A model generated the notes under the pieces. It was not told where the DNA came from and ran no database searches. It worked only from the letters and a program-made list of their open reading frames with translations. A stretch of 64,000 bases of DNA from Acinetobacter populi (lineage in GTDB: Bacteria; Pseudomonadota; Gammaproteobacteria; Pseudomonadales; Moraxellaceae): the NCBI RefSeq assembly GCF_002174125.1, contig NZ_NEXX01000004.1, positions 62,001 through 126,000 of the forward strand. The letters run 5' to 3'. The translations under genes were made by a program, and so were the position numbers. This document shows positions 28,575 to 40,263 of the stretch, piece after piece. The first letter of the stretch is position 1. The number at the start of each line of letters is the position of its first letter.

Positions 28575-28603
28575 AAAACACACCTTCTAAAAGGTGCGTT
28601 TTT
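28575..28603 (-). terminator. Intrinsic terminator of pilA
   Basis: Read on the minus strand, CGCACCTT and AAGGTGTG (one G-T-type mismatch) pair around TTAG and are followed by TTTTT. It separates pilA from the second pilin gene. Confidence 0.8.
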
Positions 28604-28628
28604 AAAATTAGAAGTAAAATAATAAAAA

Positions 28629-29015
28629 TTATTTAAGCTCACAAGTACCAGTTTTAGCATTACATTCTGTATCTTTCACATCGCTTGATGAACCACGTTG
28701 TAAAGGATTGAATGTTAATGTAGCCGTTGTATCAGCATCAAACACTTTACCTTTTTCAAGCACTCCAACTGATGTTTTTGTACCAGCACCATCTGAATCA
28801 CAAGCAGCCGGAGCATAAGTATTGACTAACTCACCTTCAGAAGCTTGTTCTGCAATCGCAGCATTTACTGCTGATTTTGCTTCGCCTAAACATGCATTAT
28901 TTGCAGATTTTTGCACATAAGTTTGATATGCAGGCAAAGCAATTGCTGCCAAAATACCAATAATCGCAACAACAATCATCAATTCAATTAAGGTAAAACC
29001 CTTTTGAGCATTCAT
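28629..29015 (-). CDS. pilA: Major type IV pilin PilA
   Basis: 128 residues. The class III leader is MNAQKG, then [20 protein letters not shown] with Glu at +5. A first Cys pair region (NACLGEA ... APAACDSDG) and a C-terminal pair ([11 protein letters not shown]) suggest two disulfides, one closing the D-loop. The protein ends in ELK, so it lacks the C-terminal serine modified by TfpO-type pilin glycosyltransferases in other Acinetobacter. It is transcribed from a strong sigma-54-type promoter and ends at an intrinsic terminator. Alternative: a pilus-specific paralogue rather than the only major pilin, since a second pilin gene lies beside it. Confidence 0.93.
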   Translation of the reverse strand: MNAQKGFTLIELMIVVAIIGILAAIALPAYQTYVQKSANNACLGEAKSAVNAAIAEQASEGELVNTYAPAACDSDGAGTKTSVGVLEKGKVFDADTTATLTFNPLQRGSSSDVKDTECNAKTGTCELK

Positions 29016-29074
29016 AAATTTCTCCTCGAAATTTGTTTAAGATTTGTTTGCTTTATTTCGCTTAATCTATTTAT

Positions 29075-29090
29075 AGCATAAGCTATGCCA
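29075..29090 (-). promoter_or_regulatory. Sigma-54 promoter of pilA
   Basis: On the minus strand TGGCATAGCTTATGCT matches the 16-base consensus TGGCACRN4TTGCW at 14 positions and has the invariant GG-N10-GC. It lies 60 bases before the pilA ATG. pilA is sigma-54/PilSR-dependent in Pseudomonas and relatives. The rest of 29016-29460 is AT-rich and has no complete gene; 29307-29398 on the minus strand holds a short coding-like remnant. Confidence 0.82.
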
Positions 29091-29306
29091 ACTTTATGGC
29101 ATAAAATTTTTATATTAAAAACAAATAATTAAGAAATATTAAAACTAAGATTTTAGATTTATGAGCTTTTTATGTGTTTACAATCGTTACAAAATGACAA
29201 TATTTGTCAATTAATAGCAGAAATATTAAGTATCGTATTTCGATCAAAAATTCACTGCTTTAAAGCAATTTATAATGAAATGTATTCTATTTTTTTGTTT
29301 TTATTT

Positions 29307-29398
29307 TAGATCGAGATGTTGAATCAAGCGTGCCAGATCATTCGCTGAAAGTTGCCCAATATATCTTAAAATAAATGAATAGATTACTCAGCAATAAC
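29307..29398 (-). other. Possible gene remnant (short stop-bounded coding-like segment)
   Basis: On the minus strand, between an in-frame TGA and a TAA, about 28 codons read VIYSFILRYIGQLSAND then LARLIQHLDLK. No ATG, GTG or TTG start is present. The composition (balanced codons, amphipathic helix pattern) is more coding-like than the AT-rich surroundings, which suggests the 3' end of a lost gene. This is weak evidence. Confidence 0.25.
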
Positions 29399-29460
29399 AC
29401 TGTATCTGCTCAAATTAGGCAGTCATGAAAATTTCTATCTGATTTAAAACAACATAGAAA

Positions 29461-30021
29461 CTAAATCAACCGTGGTCGATTCGATAATTCATTACCTTCG
29501 GGATCATGGGTATTATTGCCATAATACTGGCTAAACAATTGCCCTAATTGTTCAATAGCGACACATAGCCCATCACCGAACTGCTGTGCTTTAAATAACG
29601 GTAACATACTCTGGCAAATCTCCTGCCAGCAAGTTTCATGTACAGCACCATCTATGCCTCGGTCTGCAACAATCTCCACCGCATGTTCACATAGATTTAA
29701 ATAGATCAGAACCCCACTATTGAATTGGGTATCCCACACCCGGTATTTGGCAAATAAATATTCTGCACGTTGCTGAGTGGTATGTTGCAAGGCAAAATGA
29801 CTAGGCAAGCTGCCCTCAACAATCACCTGTATTTCACCGCGATGGCCATTTTCTGCCTGAGCAATAGTTTCGGCAATCTTGTCACAGTCATCGGTATTTA
29901 AAGCATGTTTGGCAGATTTAAAATACAAAACATGTTTCAACCAACGCTTTAAGCTGGGTTTACTCGTTACATCGATGTGTTTGGTGCTAATCACCGTTTG
30001 CGTTTCGATTTGCTTTACCAT
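29461..30021 (-). CDS. TPM-domain protein (short, soluble)
   Basis: 186 residues, no signal peptide. A TPM (TLP18.3/Psb32/MOLO-1) domain spans about 45-165, shown by AQAENGHRGEIQVIVEGSLP, RVWDTQFNSGVLIYLNLCEH and VEIVADRGIDGAV. It overlaps the upstream TPM gene by 7 bases and forms an operon with it and lemA. This lemA-TPM-TPM arrangement is widespread; the function is not firmly known, though some TPM domains have phosphatase activity or act in membrane protein quality control. Confidence 0.85.
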   Translation of the reverse strand: MVKQIETQTVISTKHIDVTSKPSLKRWLKHVLYFKSAKHALNTDDCDKIAETIAQAENGHRGEIQVIVEGSLPSHFALQHTTQQRAEYLFAKYRVWDTQFNSGVLIYLNLCEHAVEIVADRGIDGAVHETCWQEICQSMLPLFKAQQFGDGLCVAIEQLGQLFSQYYGNNTHDPEGNELSNRPRLI

Positions 30022-31157
30022 GAACCTGATGCTCCTCCACCGCCAAAGCCGCCTCCGCCGCCACGATAACCACCGCCGCCTCCAAAGCCACCACCACCGC
30101 CTCGTCCACCACCAGAACTGGCAAAAATCTGGAATAGCAGTTGTGCCAGCGAACTAATTACTAGGAAGAATAAACCTCCACCGAGTAATAAACTCATGCC
30201 AAGTCCCAGTCCACTTAACATGCCCAGTGCCGTACCTGCAACGCCTGCACCCAATGCAGAAATTTTGCGTCCAATCACTGCCGATAAAACCACTGCAATC
30301 ACCAGAATAACAATGGAAATACCCAATGCACTTTGCATGCCTTGTTGTTTTTGGTGGGCAGCAGCTTGCTGTTCTTTTAAACTTTCCGCTGCCTGACGGG
30401 CAACATCGGGATCCTGACTTAAAATACGATTGATTTCTTCCAGTCCAGCCTGTAAACCTTGTGCATATTGTCCCTGTTTAAAATACGGCGTGATTTGATT
30501 CTGGATAATACGGTGGGTCATGATGTCAGGCAGCACACCTTCCAGTCCATAACCGGTTAAAATCTGAATACGACGATCATTGACTGCAACCACAATCAAT
30601 AGACCATTGTCATGCTTGGCTGTTCCGAGTTGCCATTTCTCGGCAATACGCATGGAATAACTAAAAATATCTTCCTGTCCGGTACTCGGGACTATCACCA
30701 TACCGATTTGCGCTTTGCCCGAGTCATAGATCTGACGGATATATTGACTTAAGCTCTGATTTTGTTCAGCTGTCAGTAAATTTGCCTGATCAATAATCGG
30801 TTGATTGAGCTGTGGAATATCACGTTGTACTAGATTTTCATCGGTGTTATCAGCCGATGTCGGTGCTTGGGCTGTTGCGGTGGTGGTTGATTGAGCTGTA
30901 CTATTTTGACTCACCGAATTTTGTGTACTTTGCTGTTGCGTGTTCTGCTTTTGATTATTAATGATTTTATTGAGTACAACTGCTTCCGCACTATCATCAG
31001 ATGCAGTTGCAGTCGCTGTTTCGGCAGAGGCAGATGCGCTAAAGACAGATGTGCAAAGCAGACAAAAACACAGGGCAAAACCTACAAATCCCCGCACCAT
31101 CCAGTGCATCAATGTGTCTATATGCTTATCCGCAGTTATATCCAGCTTAGTTAACAT
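30015..31157 (-). CDS. TPM-domain membrane protein with Gly-rich tail (YgcG type)
   Basis: 380 residues. AAGG lies 7 bases before the ATG at 31157; an N-terminal hydrophobic segment (about 21-44) ending SASASA is a likely signal sequence. A Ser/Thr/Gln-rich linker precedes the TPM domain (about 115-250; IRQIYDSGKAQIGMVIVPST, AEKWQLGTAKHDNGLLIVVA, VNDRRIQILTGYGLEGVLPD). Two transmembrane helices (about 275-300 and 310-345) are followed by a tail of Gly runs broken by Arg, Tyr and Phe, ending GASGSW. This matches YgcG-like proteins that accompany LemA. The Gly-rich tail is translated low-complexity DNA, not a separate repeat. Confidence 0.88.
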   Translation of the reverse strand: MLTKLDITADKHIDTLMHWMVRGFVGFALCFCLLCTSVFSASASAETATATASDDSAEAVVLNKIINNQKQNTQQQSTQNSVSQNSTAQSTTTATAQAPTSADNTDENLVQRDIPQLNQPIIDQANLLTAEQNQSLSQYIRQIYDSGKAQIGMVIVPSTGQEDIFSYSMRIAEKWQLGTAKHDNGLLIVVAVNDRRIQILTGYGLEGVLPDIMTHRIIQNQITPYFKQGQYAQGLQAGLEEINRILSQDPDVARQAAESLKEQQAAAHQKQQGMQSALGISIVILVIAVVLSAVIGRKISALGAGVAGTALGMLSGLGLGMSLLLGGGLFFLVISSLAQLLFQIFASSGGGRGGGGGFGGGGGYRGGGGGFGGGGASGSW

Positions 31158-31199
31158 GCCTCAACCTTATTTTATGATCAACAATGAATGAGATGATGA

Positions 31200-31790
31200 T
31201 CAGTTAAAACTCACAGTAGGTGCTTTTTCCGCACCGGTTTCTGCACTAAAGTTCGGTTTGGTTTTCATGCCAATGACTTTTGCCGTCATTACTTGAGGGA
31301 ATTGACGTGCGTAGCTGTTGTAATCCTGTACGGTGGTAATATAACGATTGCGGGCAACGGCAATACGGTTTTCTGTGCCTTCAAGCTGGACCTGTAATTC
31401 TTGGAACTGTTGATTGGCTTTTAAATCCGGATAATTTTCCGATACCGCAATCAAACGTGATAATGCACCGGTTAACTGGCTTTGCGCTTCCTGATATTTT
31501 TTAAACAGTTCAGGATCTTCCAATACTTCCTTATCGACTTTCAAGCCTGCAACATTGGAACGTGCCTGTGTGACTTCGGTAAGTACACTTTCTTCGTGTG
31601 CCGCAGAACCTTTTACTACATTGACCAGATTAGGCACCAGATCGGCACGGCGCTGGTATTGGTTTTCGACTTCCGACCATGCAGCAGTCACTGCTTCGTC
31701 TTTAACTTGCAAAGTGTTATAACCGCAACCAGTTAAATTAAGTGTCAGCACAACGGTTGCTGTTAATAATGTTTTTTTCAATAATTTCAT
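31200..31790 (-). CDS. lemA: LemA family lipoprotein
   Basis: 196 residues from the ATG at 31790, which follows GGGTGAG; a GTG at 31799 lies inside that site. A lipobox LTGC at residues 19-22 indicates lipidation. LemA signature: TAAWSEVENQYQRRADLVPNL, KGSAAHEESVLTEVTQARS, and LEGTENRIAVARNRYITTVQDYN, all forming long helices. LemA proteins are common with TPM-domain partners and have no proven function; the lipobox places this one on the outer leaflet of the inner membrane or the inner leaflet of the outer membrane. Confidence 0.92.
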   Translation of the reverse strand: MKLLKKTLLTATVVLTLNLTGCGYNTLQVKDEAVTAAWSEVENQYQRRADLVPNLVNVVKGSAAHEESVLTEVTQARSNVAGLKVDKEVLEDPELFKKYQEAQSQLTGALSRLIAVSENYPDLKANQQFQELQVQLEGTENRIAVARNRYITTVQDYNSYARQFPQVMTAKVIGMKTKPNFSAETGAEKAPTVSFN

Positions 31791-31938
31791 TCTACTCACC
31801 CAAATATAGCATTTAGCCTATTGTATTGATTTACATTCTACGCAATTATTATCACGATTTTATGTCTTTTTGTATAAAATAATGCGTTAACTCTTGTTCA
31901 TCGAAACTACACATTTGTTAAATTACGGAAGATCCGTT

Positions 31939-32802
31939 TTAAGCAAAGCCGGTCATCTGATAATCATTTGCCAGTTTATTTTTCCAATATTCCACTTCGC
32001 GGCTGTAGTCAATTTCGGCAGGGTTAAAATCATTTTTATAGTAAGCCAGATATTCCGGCAATAATTGTATAAACATTTTTGCAAGCAAATACAGGCCAAA
32101 TACATTACCGCCAATTTTCACCACACTGTCTTTTCTATCCTGTATAAATAAACGTGACGTTGCATAAAATGTCAAACTAATAAAGCCTGTTGTGACGGTA
32201 CGCATGACTTTTTTACGCAATTTATGATTGCCATATACTGCCTGATAAGTATTGTAAGCCACTGCCCGATGTTCTATTTCCTCAAGCGCATGCCATACCC
32301 ATAACTTGATTGCATCCTCATCAAGTGTTTGTAAAACTTCTGGATGTTTTAAAATATAACCGCCCAGTAATGCAGTAAAATGCTCATACGCACAGGTTAC
32401 AGCTAACTGAACACTATAAGGCAATTCACGTACTTTTTGATCCTGCCGCACAAGCCATGCCTGAAAACGATCCAGCTGGTAATCATCTTTGCGCCATGAG
32501 TCGTTAAACTCTGCATGAGCTTTGGAATGCATCGCCTCCTGACCGATAAAAGCAGCAATATCTGCCTGCAATTGTTCATCATCCACACGATCCCGTACAT
32601 TACGTACGCTATGCACAAAAAATTGTTCACCAATTGGAAAAGTAGAAGACAGTGCAGTCAACATATGTGACATCACTGGAGAGTTGGCAAAATAATACCG
32701 AGTAATTGCCCTTGGATTAAACTGTGGTCGACGTACCGTAATACCGAATGCTTTCGGGCGATTTAAATAATTTTTTCCTGTTGCCGCTGCTGCAAAAGCC
32801 AT
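31939..32802 (-). CDS. Predicted metal-dependent hydrolase (PF10118 type)
   Basis: 287 residues. Conserved acid/His motifs typical of the family are visible: FIGQEAMHSKAHAEFND (ExxxH), CAYEHFTALLGGYIL (ExxH), and WVWHALEEIEHRAVAYN (HxxEExEH), which together look like a di-iron or other di-metal four-helix site. Function unproven; the family was annotated as metal-dependent hydrolase by motif only. A hydrophobic segment lies near 205-260. The gene stands alone between lemA and gltD. Confidence 0.8.
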   Translation of the reverse strand: MAFAAAATGKNYLNRPKAFGITVRRPQFNPRAITRYYFANSPVMSHMLTALSSTFPIGEQFFVHSVRNVRDRVDDEQLQADIAAFIGQEAMHSKAHAEFNDSWRKDDYQLDRFQAWLVRQDQKVRELPYSVQLAVTCAYEHFTALLGGYILKHPEVLQTLDEDAIKLWVWHALEEIEHRAVAYNTYQAVYGNHKLRKKVMRTVTTGFISLTFYATSRLFIQDRKDSVVKIGGNVFGLYLLAKMFIQLLPEYLAYYKNDFNPAEIDYSREVEYWKNKLANDYQMTGFA

Positions 32803-32931
32803 CGCTTATATCTCATCATGAAATCTCACCCATGATTATTGTTTAATGTTCAAGGATAAACTATGGCGAAAATATGCACATATTGGCAAAAATGCTCAAC
32901 TGAAAAAATAATGATTTATTTCAAAAGCAAT

Positions 32932-32970
32932 AAAAAAGCCCATAATTCTAAAACTATGGGCTTTACACAA
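32932..32970 (-). terminator. Intrinsic terminator of gltBD
   Basis: On the minus strand, AAAGCCCATA and TATGGGCTTT pair perfectly (32935-32964) around a 10-base loop and are followed by TTT and more T. Confidence 0.85.
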
Positions 32971-32986
32971 TTAATTAAATTTCAGT

Positions 32987-34474
<1,488 letters not shown>

Positions 34475-37400
34475 TTATTGTGGATCAGCTTGAGTCGTTT
34501 TAAGCAAAGTCAGTAAATTTGCAGCTTTTGGTTTGACTAACCAGAATTTACGGCTGTAATAATCAAACTCGTTACGGATTTTGTAGGCCCATGCACTACC
34601 TGTTTCCTGGATGTGCTCATCGAGAATTTTCATCAGGAATTGCTGGTGTTCTTCCATAGACTCGGTTGAAATACGGGTTAAATCAATCAGTTCGTGATTA
34701 TAATAATCGACGAAGTCATTGTCCAAGTCTAATACATAAGCAAAACCACCTGTCATCCCTGCACCGAAGTTATGACCAACTTTACCCAGTACAGTCACAA
34801 TACCACCAGTCATATATTCACAGCAGTGATCACCTGCACCTTCAATTACAGCAAATGCACCAGAGTTACGTACTGCAAAACGCTCGCCTGCTGTACCAGC
34901 TGCAAACAACTTACCGCCAGTTGCGCCATACATACAGGTATTACCCACAATCGCAGTATTTTGAGTCTGGAATGGTGAACCTTTTGGTGGGAAGATTGAA
35001 ATACGCCCACCAGCCATGCCTTTACCAACATAATCGTTGGCATCACCTTCGAGTTTGATATGCAGACCACCGGCATTCCATACGCCCAGTGACTGACCAG
35101 CAGTACCCTCAAGTTTTAAGGTAACAGGAGAACTTTCCATGCTCAAATTGCCATAACGACGGGCAATTTCACCGGATAAACGGGCACCAATCGAACGGTC
35201 ACAGTTGCCCACACGATAATAGAACTCGCCACCTGTGCCATTTTCAATGGCAGGTAACATGTCTTTAACCATACGTTCTGCAAGTAAACCTTTGTCGTGT
35301 GGTTCGTTGCCCTGTACCTGACAGTATTGTGCCTTGCCTTCTGCCGAAGGATGAGATTGCAATAATGGCAGTAAATTCAGATGCGCCTGTTTGGATGTTT
35401 CACCTGGTAGCACATCAAGCAGGTCCACACGACCAATCAAATCCTTGAGTGATGCTACACCGAGCGCAGCCAGCCATTCACGGGTTTCTTCGGCAATAAA
35501 GCGGAAGAAATTGATCAGCATTTCCGGCTCGCCAATATAGTGTTCATGACGTAAATGATCTTGTTGTGTTGCCACACCGGTTGCACAGTTATTTAAATGA
35601 CAAATACGCAGGTATTTACAACCGAGTGCAATCATTGGGGTTGAACCGAAACCAAAACTTTCTGCACCTAAAATGGCTGCTTTTACCACATCTAAACCAG
35701 TTTTCAAGCCACCATCGGTTTGTACCCGAACTTTACCACGCAAATCATTGACACGTAGTGCCTGATGCGCTTCTGACAGACCCAATTCCCATGGCGAACC
35801 GGCATGATGAATTGAAGACAGTGGTGATGCCGCAGTACCACCATCATAACCAGAGATCGTAATAAAATCGGCATAAGCTTTGGCAACACCAGCAGCAATA
35901 GTTCCCACACCCGGTTCAGATACCAGTTTCACCGACACCATAGCTTGTGGATTGACCTGTTTTAAGTCAAAGATCAATTGTGATAAATCTTCAATTGAAT
36001 AAATATCATGGTGTGGTGGTGGAGAAATCAGGGTCACACCCGGTACAGAATAGCGTAAACGTGCAATCAGGCTATTGACCTTACCACCCGGTAACTGACC
36101 GCCTTCACCCGGTTTTGCGCCTTGTGCTACTTTAATCTGCAACACTTCCGCAGAAGTCAGATATGCAGGTGTCACACCAAAACGACCTGATGCAATCTGC
36201 TTAATTTTTGAGTTACGAATCGTGCCATAACGTGCAGGGTCTTCACCACCCTCACCGGAATTTGAACGACCACCAATCGTATTCATAGCAATCGCTATTG
36301 ATTCATGTGCTTCTGGTGACAATGCACCCAATGACATCCCAGCAGAGTCAAAGCGTGGCAAAATATCTTCAATGGCTTCGACCTGACTAATATCAATAGA
36401 ATTGTCAGTTTTAAGCGTTAATAAATCACGAATGGTTGCCACCGGACGGTGATTTACCAATTCAGCATATGCTTTAAAATCTTCATATTTGCCAGAACGA
36501 ACCGCCTTATGCAAGGTATTGATCACATCTGGATTAAACGCATGATATTCCTTGCCAAAGACAAATTTCAGCATACCACCTTGATCAATTGGCTTACGTG
36601 CTTTCCACGCCAAATCTGCCAATTTTTTCTGATCATTTTCTAGATCTTCAAAAGTTGCACCTTCAATACGGCTTGGTACACCAATAAAACACTTATCCAC
36701 AACAGCTTTGGACAAACCAACGGCTTCAAACAATTGTCCGCCACGATAAGATGCAACGGTAGAAATACCCATTTTTGATAAAACTTTTAATAAGCCTTTA
36801 TCAATACCTTTACGGAAATTGGCCTGAGAATGAATTGGATCACCCAGCAATTCGCCTTTGGCAACCAGATCATTAATCACATCATAAGCCAGATATGGAT
36901 AAATCGCTGTTGCACCAAAACCAAGTAATACGGCAAATTGATGCGGATCACGCGCAATACCAGTTTCAACAATGATATTGGCATCGGTACGCAGACCTAC
37001 ATCAATTAAATGATGGTGTACTGCGCCTGTGACCATTAATGCATTGGCTGGTAAATAACCTTCACGAATATTTTTATCGGAAAGAATAATCAGGGTTTTG
37101 CCATCACGAATCGCCTGAGCAGATTCTTCACAAATACGCTGAACTGCGGCTTCTAATCCTTCTGCTTCAGGATAGTTCAAATCAATTTCTACATTTTCGT
37201 AGCCTTTACGCTCGACATGACGAATTTGATACATTTTTGAATTGGACAGTACCGGACTGGAAACGATTAGACGTTCCGCATGATCAGGTCCTTGCTCAAA
37301 CACATTCTGTTCACGGCCAAAACAAGTTTCCAGTGACATCACAATAGATTCACGTAGTGGATCGATTGGTGGGTTTGTCACCTGTGCAAACTGCTGACGG

Positions 37401-38965
37401 AAATAGTCGGACACATGACGTACCTGACGTGATAAGACTGCCATTGGCGTATCATCACCCATCGAACCAACTGCTTCCTGTCCACTTTCGGCAATTGGAC
37501 GCAACATTTGATCACGTTCCTCAAATGTCACCATAAACATTTTTTGTGCAGCTTTTAAGGCATCGCCAGTCAGACCTTTTTCGGCCAGATTTTCTTCCAG
37601 CTGCATATCTGCTTGAAGCTTGACTGAACGATCACGCAACCATTCACGATAAGGACGCATTTTTTTCAAATGGTTGCTAACATCTTTGGTATCTAATAAT
37701 TTACCAGTGTAGGTATCAATAACCAAAATTTGTCCCGGACCAACACGACCTTTAGAGACCACATCTTCTGGTTCATAACCCCATACGCCAATTTCAGAAG
37801 CAAGCGTAATATAACCATTTTTGGTAATTACCCAGCGTGCAGGACGCAAGCCATTACGGTCCAGCATACAGATGGCATGACGACCATCTTGTACTACGAG
37901 ACCGGCAGGACCATCCCATGCTTCCATATGTTTGGAGTTAAATTCATAGAATGCACGTAAGTCCGCATCCAGTGTTTCCACATTTTGCCAGGCTGGTGGT
38001 ACCAGCATACGTAAGGCACGGAACAAATCCATACCACCGCCGACCAAAATTTCCAGCATATTATCCAAGCTGGAAGAATCCGAACCTGTACGGTTCACCA
38101 ATGGTTTAAGGTCCAATAAGCCCGGCAATAATGGGTTTTCAAATTTAGGGGTACGTGCCACAGACCAGTTACGGTTTGCAGTAATAGTATTAATCTCACC
38201 ATTATGTGCCAGATAGCGGAATGGCTGTGCCAAAGGCCAACGTGGCAAAGTATTGGTAGAGAACCGTTGATGGAATACCACAATATGTGATTCCAGACGT
38301 TCATCAGCCAGATCAGTATAAAAATCAGCAATCGCTTCCGGCATCATCAAACCTTTATAGCTGATGACAGTAGAAGTCAAAGTTGTCACATAGAATAATG
38401 GATCGTTTTGCAACTGCTGTTCTGCACGACGACGTGCCAGAAATAATTTACGGTTAAATTCAACTTCGGTGATGCCCTCTGGACAATTAACCAAAATCTG
38501 TTCAAATGCTGGCAAAGAACGTAAGGCAATTTCACCTAGAATATCTACATTAATCGGTACTTTACGCCATGTTGCAACTGTTAAGCCTTCCGCTTCAATT
38601 TCTTTATTTAGAATTGTTTTGGCATTCGCAGCAAGTGCAGGATCAAGATTTAAAAATACTGTACCGACAGCAAAAATGTCAGTCAAAGTTACATTTAATT
38701 TTTCTGCTTCTGCACGAAAGAACTGTTTTGGCATCGCCAATAACAGACCACAACCATCGCCTGTCTTTCCATCTGCTGCAATACCACCACGGTGCGTCAT
38801 ACAGCTCAAACTATGAATGGCTGTTTTGACCAAATGGTGACTTTGTGTCCCTTGCATATGTGCAATTAAACCAAAACCACAGTTGTCTTTAAATTCATGC
38901 GGCTGATACAAACCCTGATTTGGCTGTTCAGTGGGAGCTACAGTATTGAGCGATGGCATGTGCAT
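34475..38965 (-). CDS. gltB: Glutamate synthase (NADPH) large subunit
   Basis: 1496 residues from the ATG at 38965, which follows GAAGGG at 6 bases; the start at 39007 would add 14 residues to the propeptide. Order of domains: class II glutamine amidotransferase, with catalytic Cys at about residue 29 in CGFGLIAH after removal of the propeptide; central domain; FMN/synthase TIM barrel with [20 protein letters not shown] and [15 protein letters not shown]; the 3Fe-4S motif CxxxxxCxxxxC in [12 protein letters not shown]; and the C-terminal beta-helix GxxGxxG domain. It makes two glutamates from 2-oxoglutarate and glutamine with GltD. Confidence 0.98.
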   Translation of the reverse strand: MHMPSLNTVAPTEQPNQGLYQPHEFKDNCGFGLIAHMQGTQSHHLVKTAIHSLSCMTHRGGIAADGKTGDGCGLLLAMPKQFFRAEAEKLNVTLTDIFAVGTVFLNLDPALAANAKTILNKEIEAEGLTVATWRKVPINVDILGEIALRSLPAFEQILVNCPEGITEVEFNRKLFLARRRAEQQLQNDPLFYVTTLTSTVISYKGLMMPEAIADFYTDLADERLESHIVVFHQRFSTNTLPRWPLAQPFRYLAHNGEINTITANRNWSVARTPKFENPLLPGLLDLKPLVNRTGSDSSSLDNMLEILVGGGMDLFRALRMLVPPAWQNVETLDADLRAFYEFNSKHMEAWDGPAGLVVQDGRHAICMLDRNGLRPARWVITKNGYITLASEIGVWGYEPEDVVSKGRVGPGQILVIDTYTGKLLDTKDVSNHLKKMRPYREWLRDRSVKLQADMQLEENLAEKGLTGDALKAAQKMFMVTFEERDQMLRPIAESGQEAVGSMGDDTPMAVLSRQVRHVSDYFRQQFAQVTNPPIDPLRESIVMSLETCFGREQNVFEQGPDHAERLIVSSPVLSNSKMYQIRHVERKGYENVEIDLNYPEAEGLEAAVQRICEESAQAIRDGKTLIILSDKNIREGYLPANALMVTGAVHHHLIDVGLRTDANIIVETGIARDPHQFAVLLGFGATAIYPYLAYDVINDLVAKGELLGDPIHSQANFRKGIDKGLLKVLSKMGISTVASYRGGQLFEAVGLSKAVVDKCFIGVPSRIEGATFEDLENDQKKLADLAWKARKPIDQGGMLKFVFGKEYHAFNPDVINTLHKAVRSGKYEDFKAYAELVNHRPVATIRDLLTLKTDNSIDISQVEAIEDILPRFDSAGMSLGALSPEAHESIAIAMNTIGGRSNSGEGGEDPARYGTIRNSKIKQIASGRFGVTPAYLTSAEVLQIKVAQGAKPGEGGQLPGGKVNSLIARLRYSVPGVTLISPPPHHDIYSIEDLSQLIFDLKQVNPQAMVSVKLVSEPGVGTIAAGVAKAYADFITISGYDGGTAASPLSSIHHAGSPWELGLSEAHQALRVNDLRGKVRVQTDGGLKTGLDVVKAAILGAESFGFGSTPMIALGCKYLRICHLNNCATGVATQQDHLRHEHYIGEPEMLINFFRFIAEETREWLAALGVASLKDLIGRVDLLDVLPGETSKQAHLNLLPLLQSHPSAEGKAQYCQVQGNEPHDKGLLAERMVKDMLPAIENGTGGEFYYRVGNCDRSIGARLSGEIARRYGNLSMESSPVTLKLEGTAGQSLGVWNAGGLHIKLEGDANDYVGKGMAGGRISIFPPKGSPFQTQNTAIVGNTCMYGATGGKLFAAGTAGERFAVRNSGAFAVIEGAGDHCCEYMTGGIVTVLGKVGHNFGAGMTGGFAYVLDLDNDFVDYYNHELIDLTRISTESMEEHQQFLMKILDEHIQETGSAWAYKIRNEFDYYSRKFWLVKPKAANLLTLLKTTQADPQ

Positions 38966-39291
38966 AGCGTACCCTTCTATTCCAATGATGACCTTTTTAA
39001 CAGTCAAATTAAATCAAGCAAAGCACAGACTTTAAATGATGATGGTCAAATAAAACTGCGATTGTAGGTGTAGTTTAACCCCAAACAGTAAACTTCACAC
39101 AATGTTTATTTGATTAAAAAATGCACTAAATTTGTACATTTCTGACCATCTTTTCCTTTTTTAATGCAAATTTCATGCAAAATAAAGAAATTAAGTCCAT
39201 TAAACTTTCTCCTTAAAGCAAAAAACATGCCATTAACATCAAGTTTTATTCAGTTGATTTTTAACATTATTTTTATAAGGTAAAATCATTT

Positions 39292-39331
39292 CGCACCACA
39301 TTTGTCACAATAATTGCACCAACACAATGCA
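39292..39331. promoter_or_regulatory. NtrC-like half-sites upstream of gltB (tentative)
   Basis: TGCACC and AATGCA (39315-39331) match the NtrC consensus TGCACC-N5-GGTGCA at 10 of 12 fixed positions; CGCACC (39292-39297) and GGTGCA (39365-39370) are nearby. The 38966-39374 gap otherwise holds only AT-rich DNA and the gltB promoter; no gene is visible. The distance of over 300 bases to gltB weakens the case. Confidence 0.25.
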
Positions 39332-39374
39332 TCCATAAATTTACAATTAAATATGATCCATTTTGGTGCAAAAA

Positions 39375-40244
39375 TTAAAATGGATCGATTACTTGTGGTT
39401 CAGTTTGTGTTTGTTTTGCAGCAGGCGCAGCTTTTGGCTCAGAATTTGGCTTAATTTCTTCACTTTTTGGTGCGACTGATGAGTTTTCCACATGTGTACT
39501 TTTTATCTCACCATGTTCATCTTTGCGCTGAATTGTCGTGGTTGTTCCCGCCATATTTGCTGCATTGCTTTCAGCAGGTTTAATCGACAAGTCTACCATT
39601 TTCGGCAAAGCCGCTTTACTTAAGACCACAGACTTCAAAGCTACCCCCGAAGATAGCTCATCACTCCCCATATCATTGACCAAGGCAGTATATATAGACA
39701 TCTTTTCAGGCAGAATTTTTATACTGTCAGGTAACCCAAAATCAATCTTTTGGGAGGCGTCCATCGCCTGTTGCACATTTTGATATGTCCCATAAATCAA
39801 GACAAATTGTTCTGGATTTTTACCATCACTCAAGCGCAGATAATTAAAATTTTTACGGTCATCACGTTTGGCCAGATAGGAGCGAATAATATCCTCCTCA
39901 GTGACTTTCATGATCTGTAAGGTCCAGAGTTTATTATGCTCACTGACAAACTTGGCACCCCGAAATTCAGGTTCATGATTTCCCTGAACAACTGTGCGCT
40001 GTGATAAATCAATCGCAGGCACTTCTGTACTAAACGCCCCCAACGCCTGATTAAAGGTTACTTTTTGTGTTTGTACCGGACGTAATGCTGCCTGTTGTGT
40101 TTCTTCTTCGAGCGGCACTTCCTCTACCGCCGAAACTTTAAACTGCAAAATCCAGATGACAAAGGCCACCGCAAAGCATCCCACACCCAAAGCAATCCAT
40201 GTCGAGTTTTTAATAAGTTGCCATGTTTGTTTAGGTGTAAGCAT
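39375..40244 (-). CDS. Single-pass membrane protein with SPOR-like domain
   Basis: 289 residues. One transmembrane helix at about 15-35, a charged linker, then a SPOR-like region (about 100-190: LWTLQIMKVTEEDIIRSYLAK, FVLIYGTYQNVQQAMDAS) like the C-terminal DamX domain that binds denuded peptidoglycan glycan strands. A Pro/Ala/Lys/Thr-rich tail follows. It lies just after aroB, the place of damX in E. coli, and probably acts in cell division or peptidoglycan binding. The domain is assigned by its pattern, so confidence is moderate. Confidence 0.7.
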   Translation of the reverse strand: MLTPKQTWQLIKNSTWIALGVGCFAVAFVIWILQFKVSAVEEVPLEEETQQAALRPVQTQKVTFNQALGAFSTEVPAIDLSQRTVVQGNHEPEFRGAKFVSEHNKLWTLQIMKVTEEDIIRSYLAKRDDRKNFNYLRLSDGKNPEQFVLIYGTYQNVQQAMDASQKIDFGLPDSIKILPEKMSIYTALVNDMGSDELSSGVALKSVVLSKAALPKMVDLSIKPAESNAANMAGTTTTIQRKDEHGEIKSTHVENSSVAPKSEEIKPNSEPKAAPAAKQTQTEPQVIDPF

Positions 40245-40263
40245 TTAGACCTCTATCTAAAAT

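Noticed and set aside
30015..30110. GGC/CCG-rich simple repeat as a possible structural repeat element
   Set aside because: It encodes the Gly-rich tail of the YgcG-like protein in frame.
38469..38816. 115-codon plus-strand frame within gltB
   Set aside because: It is antisense to the GltB amidotransferase domain and shows no recognisable motif.
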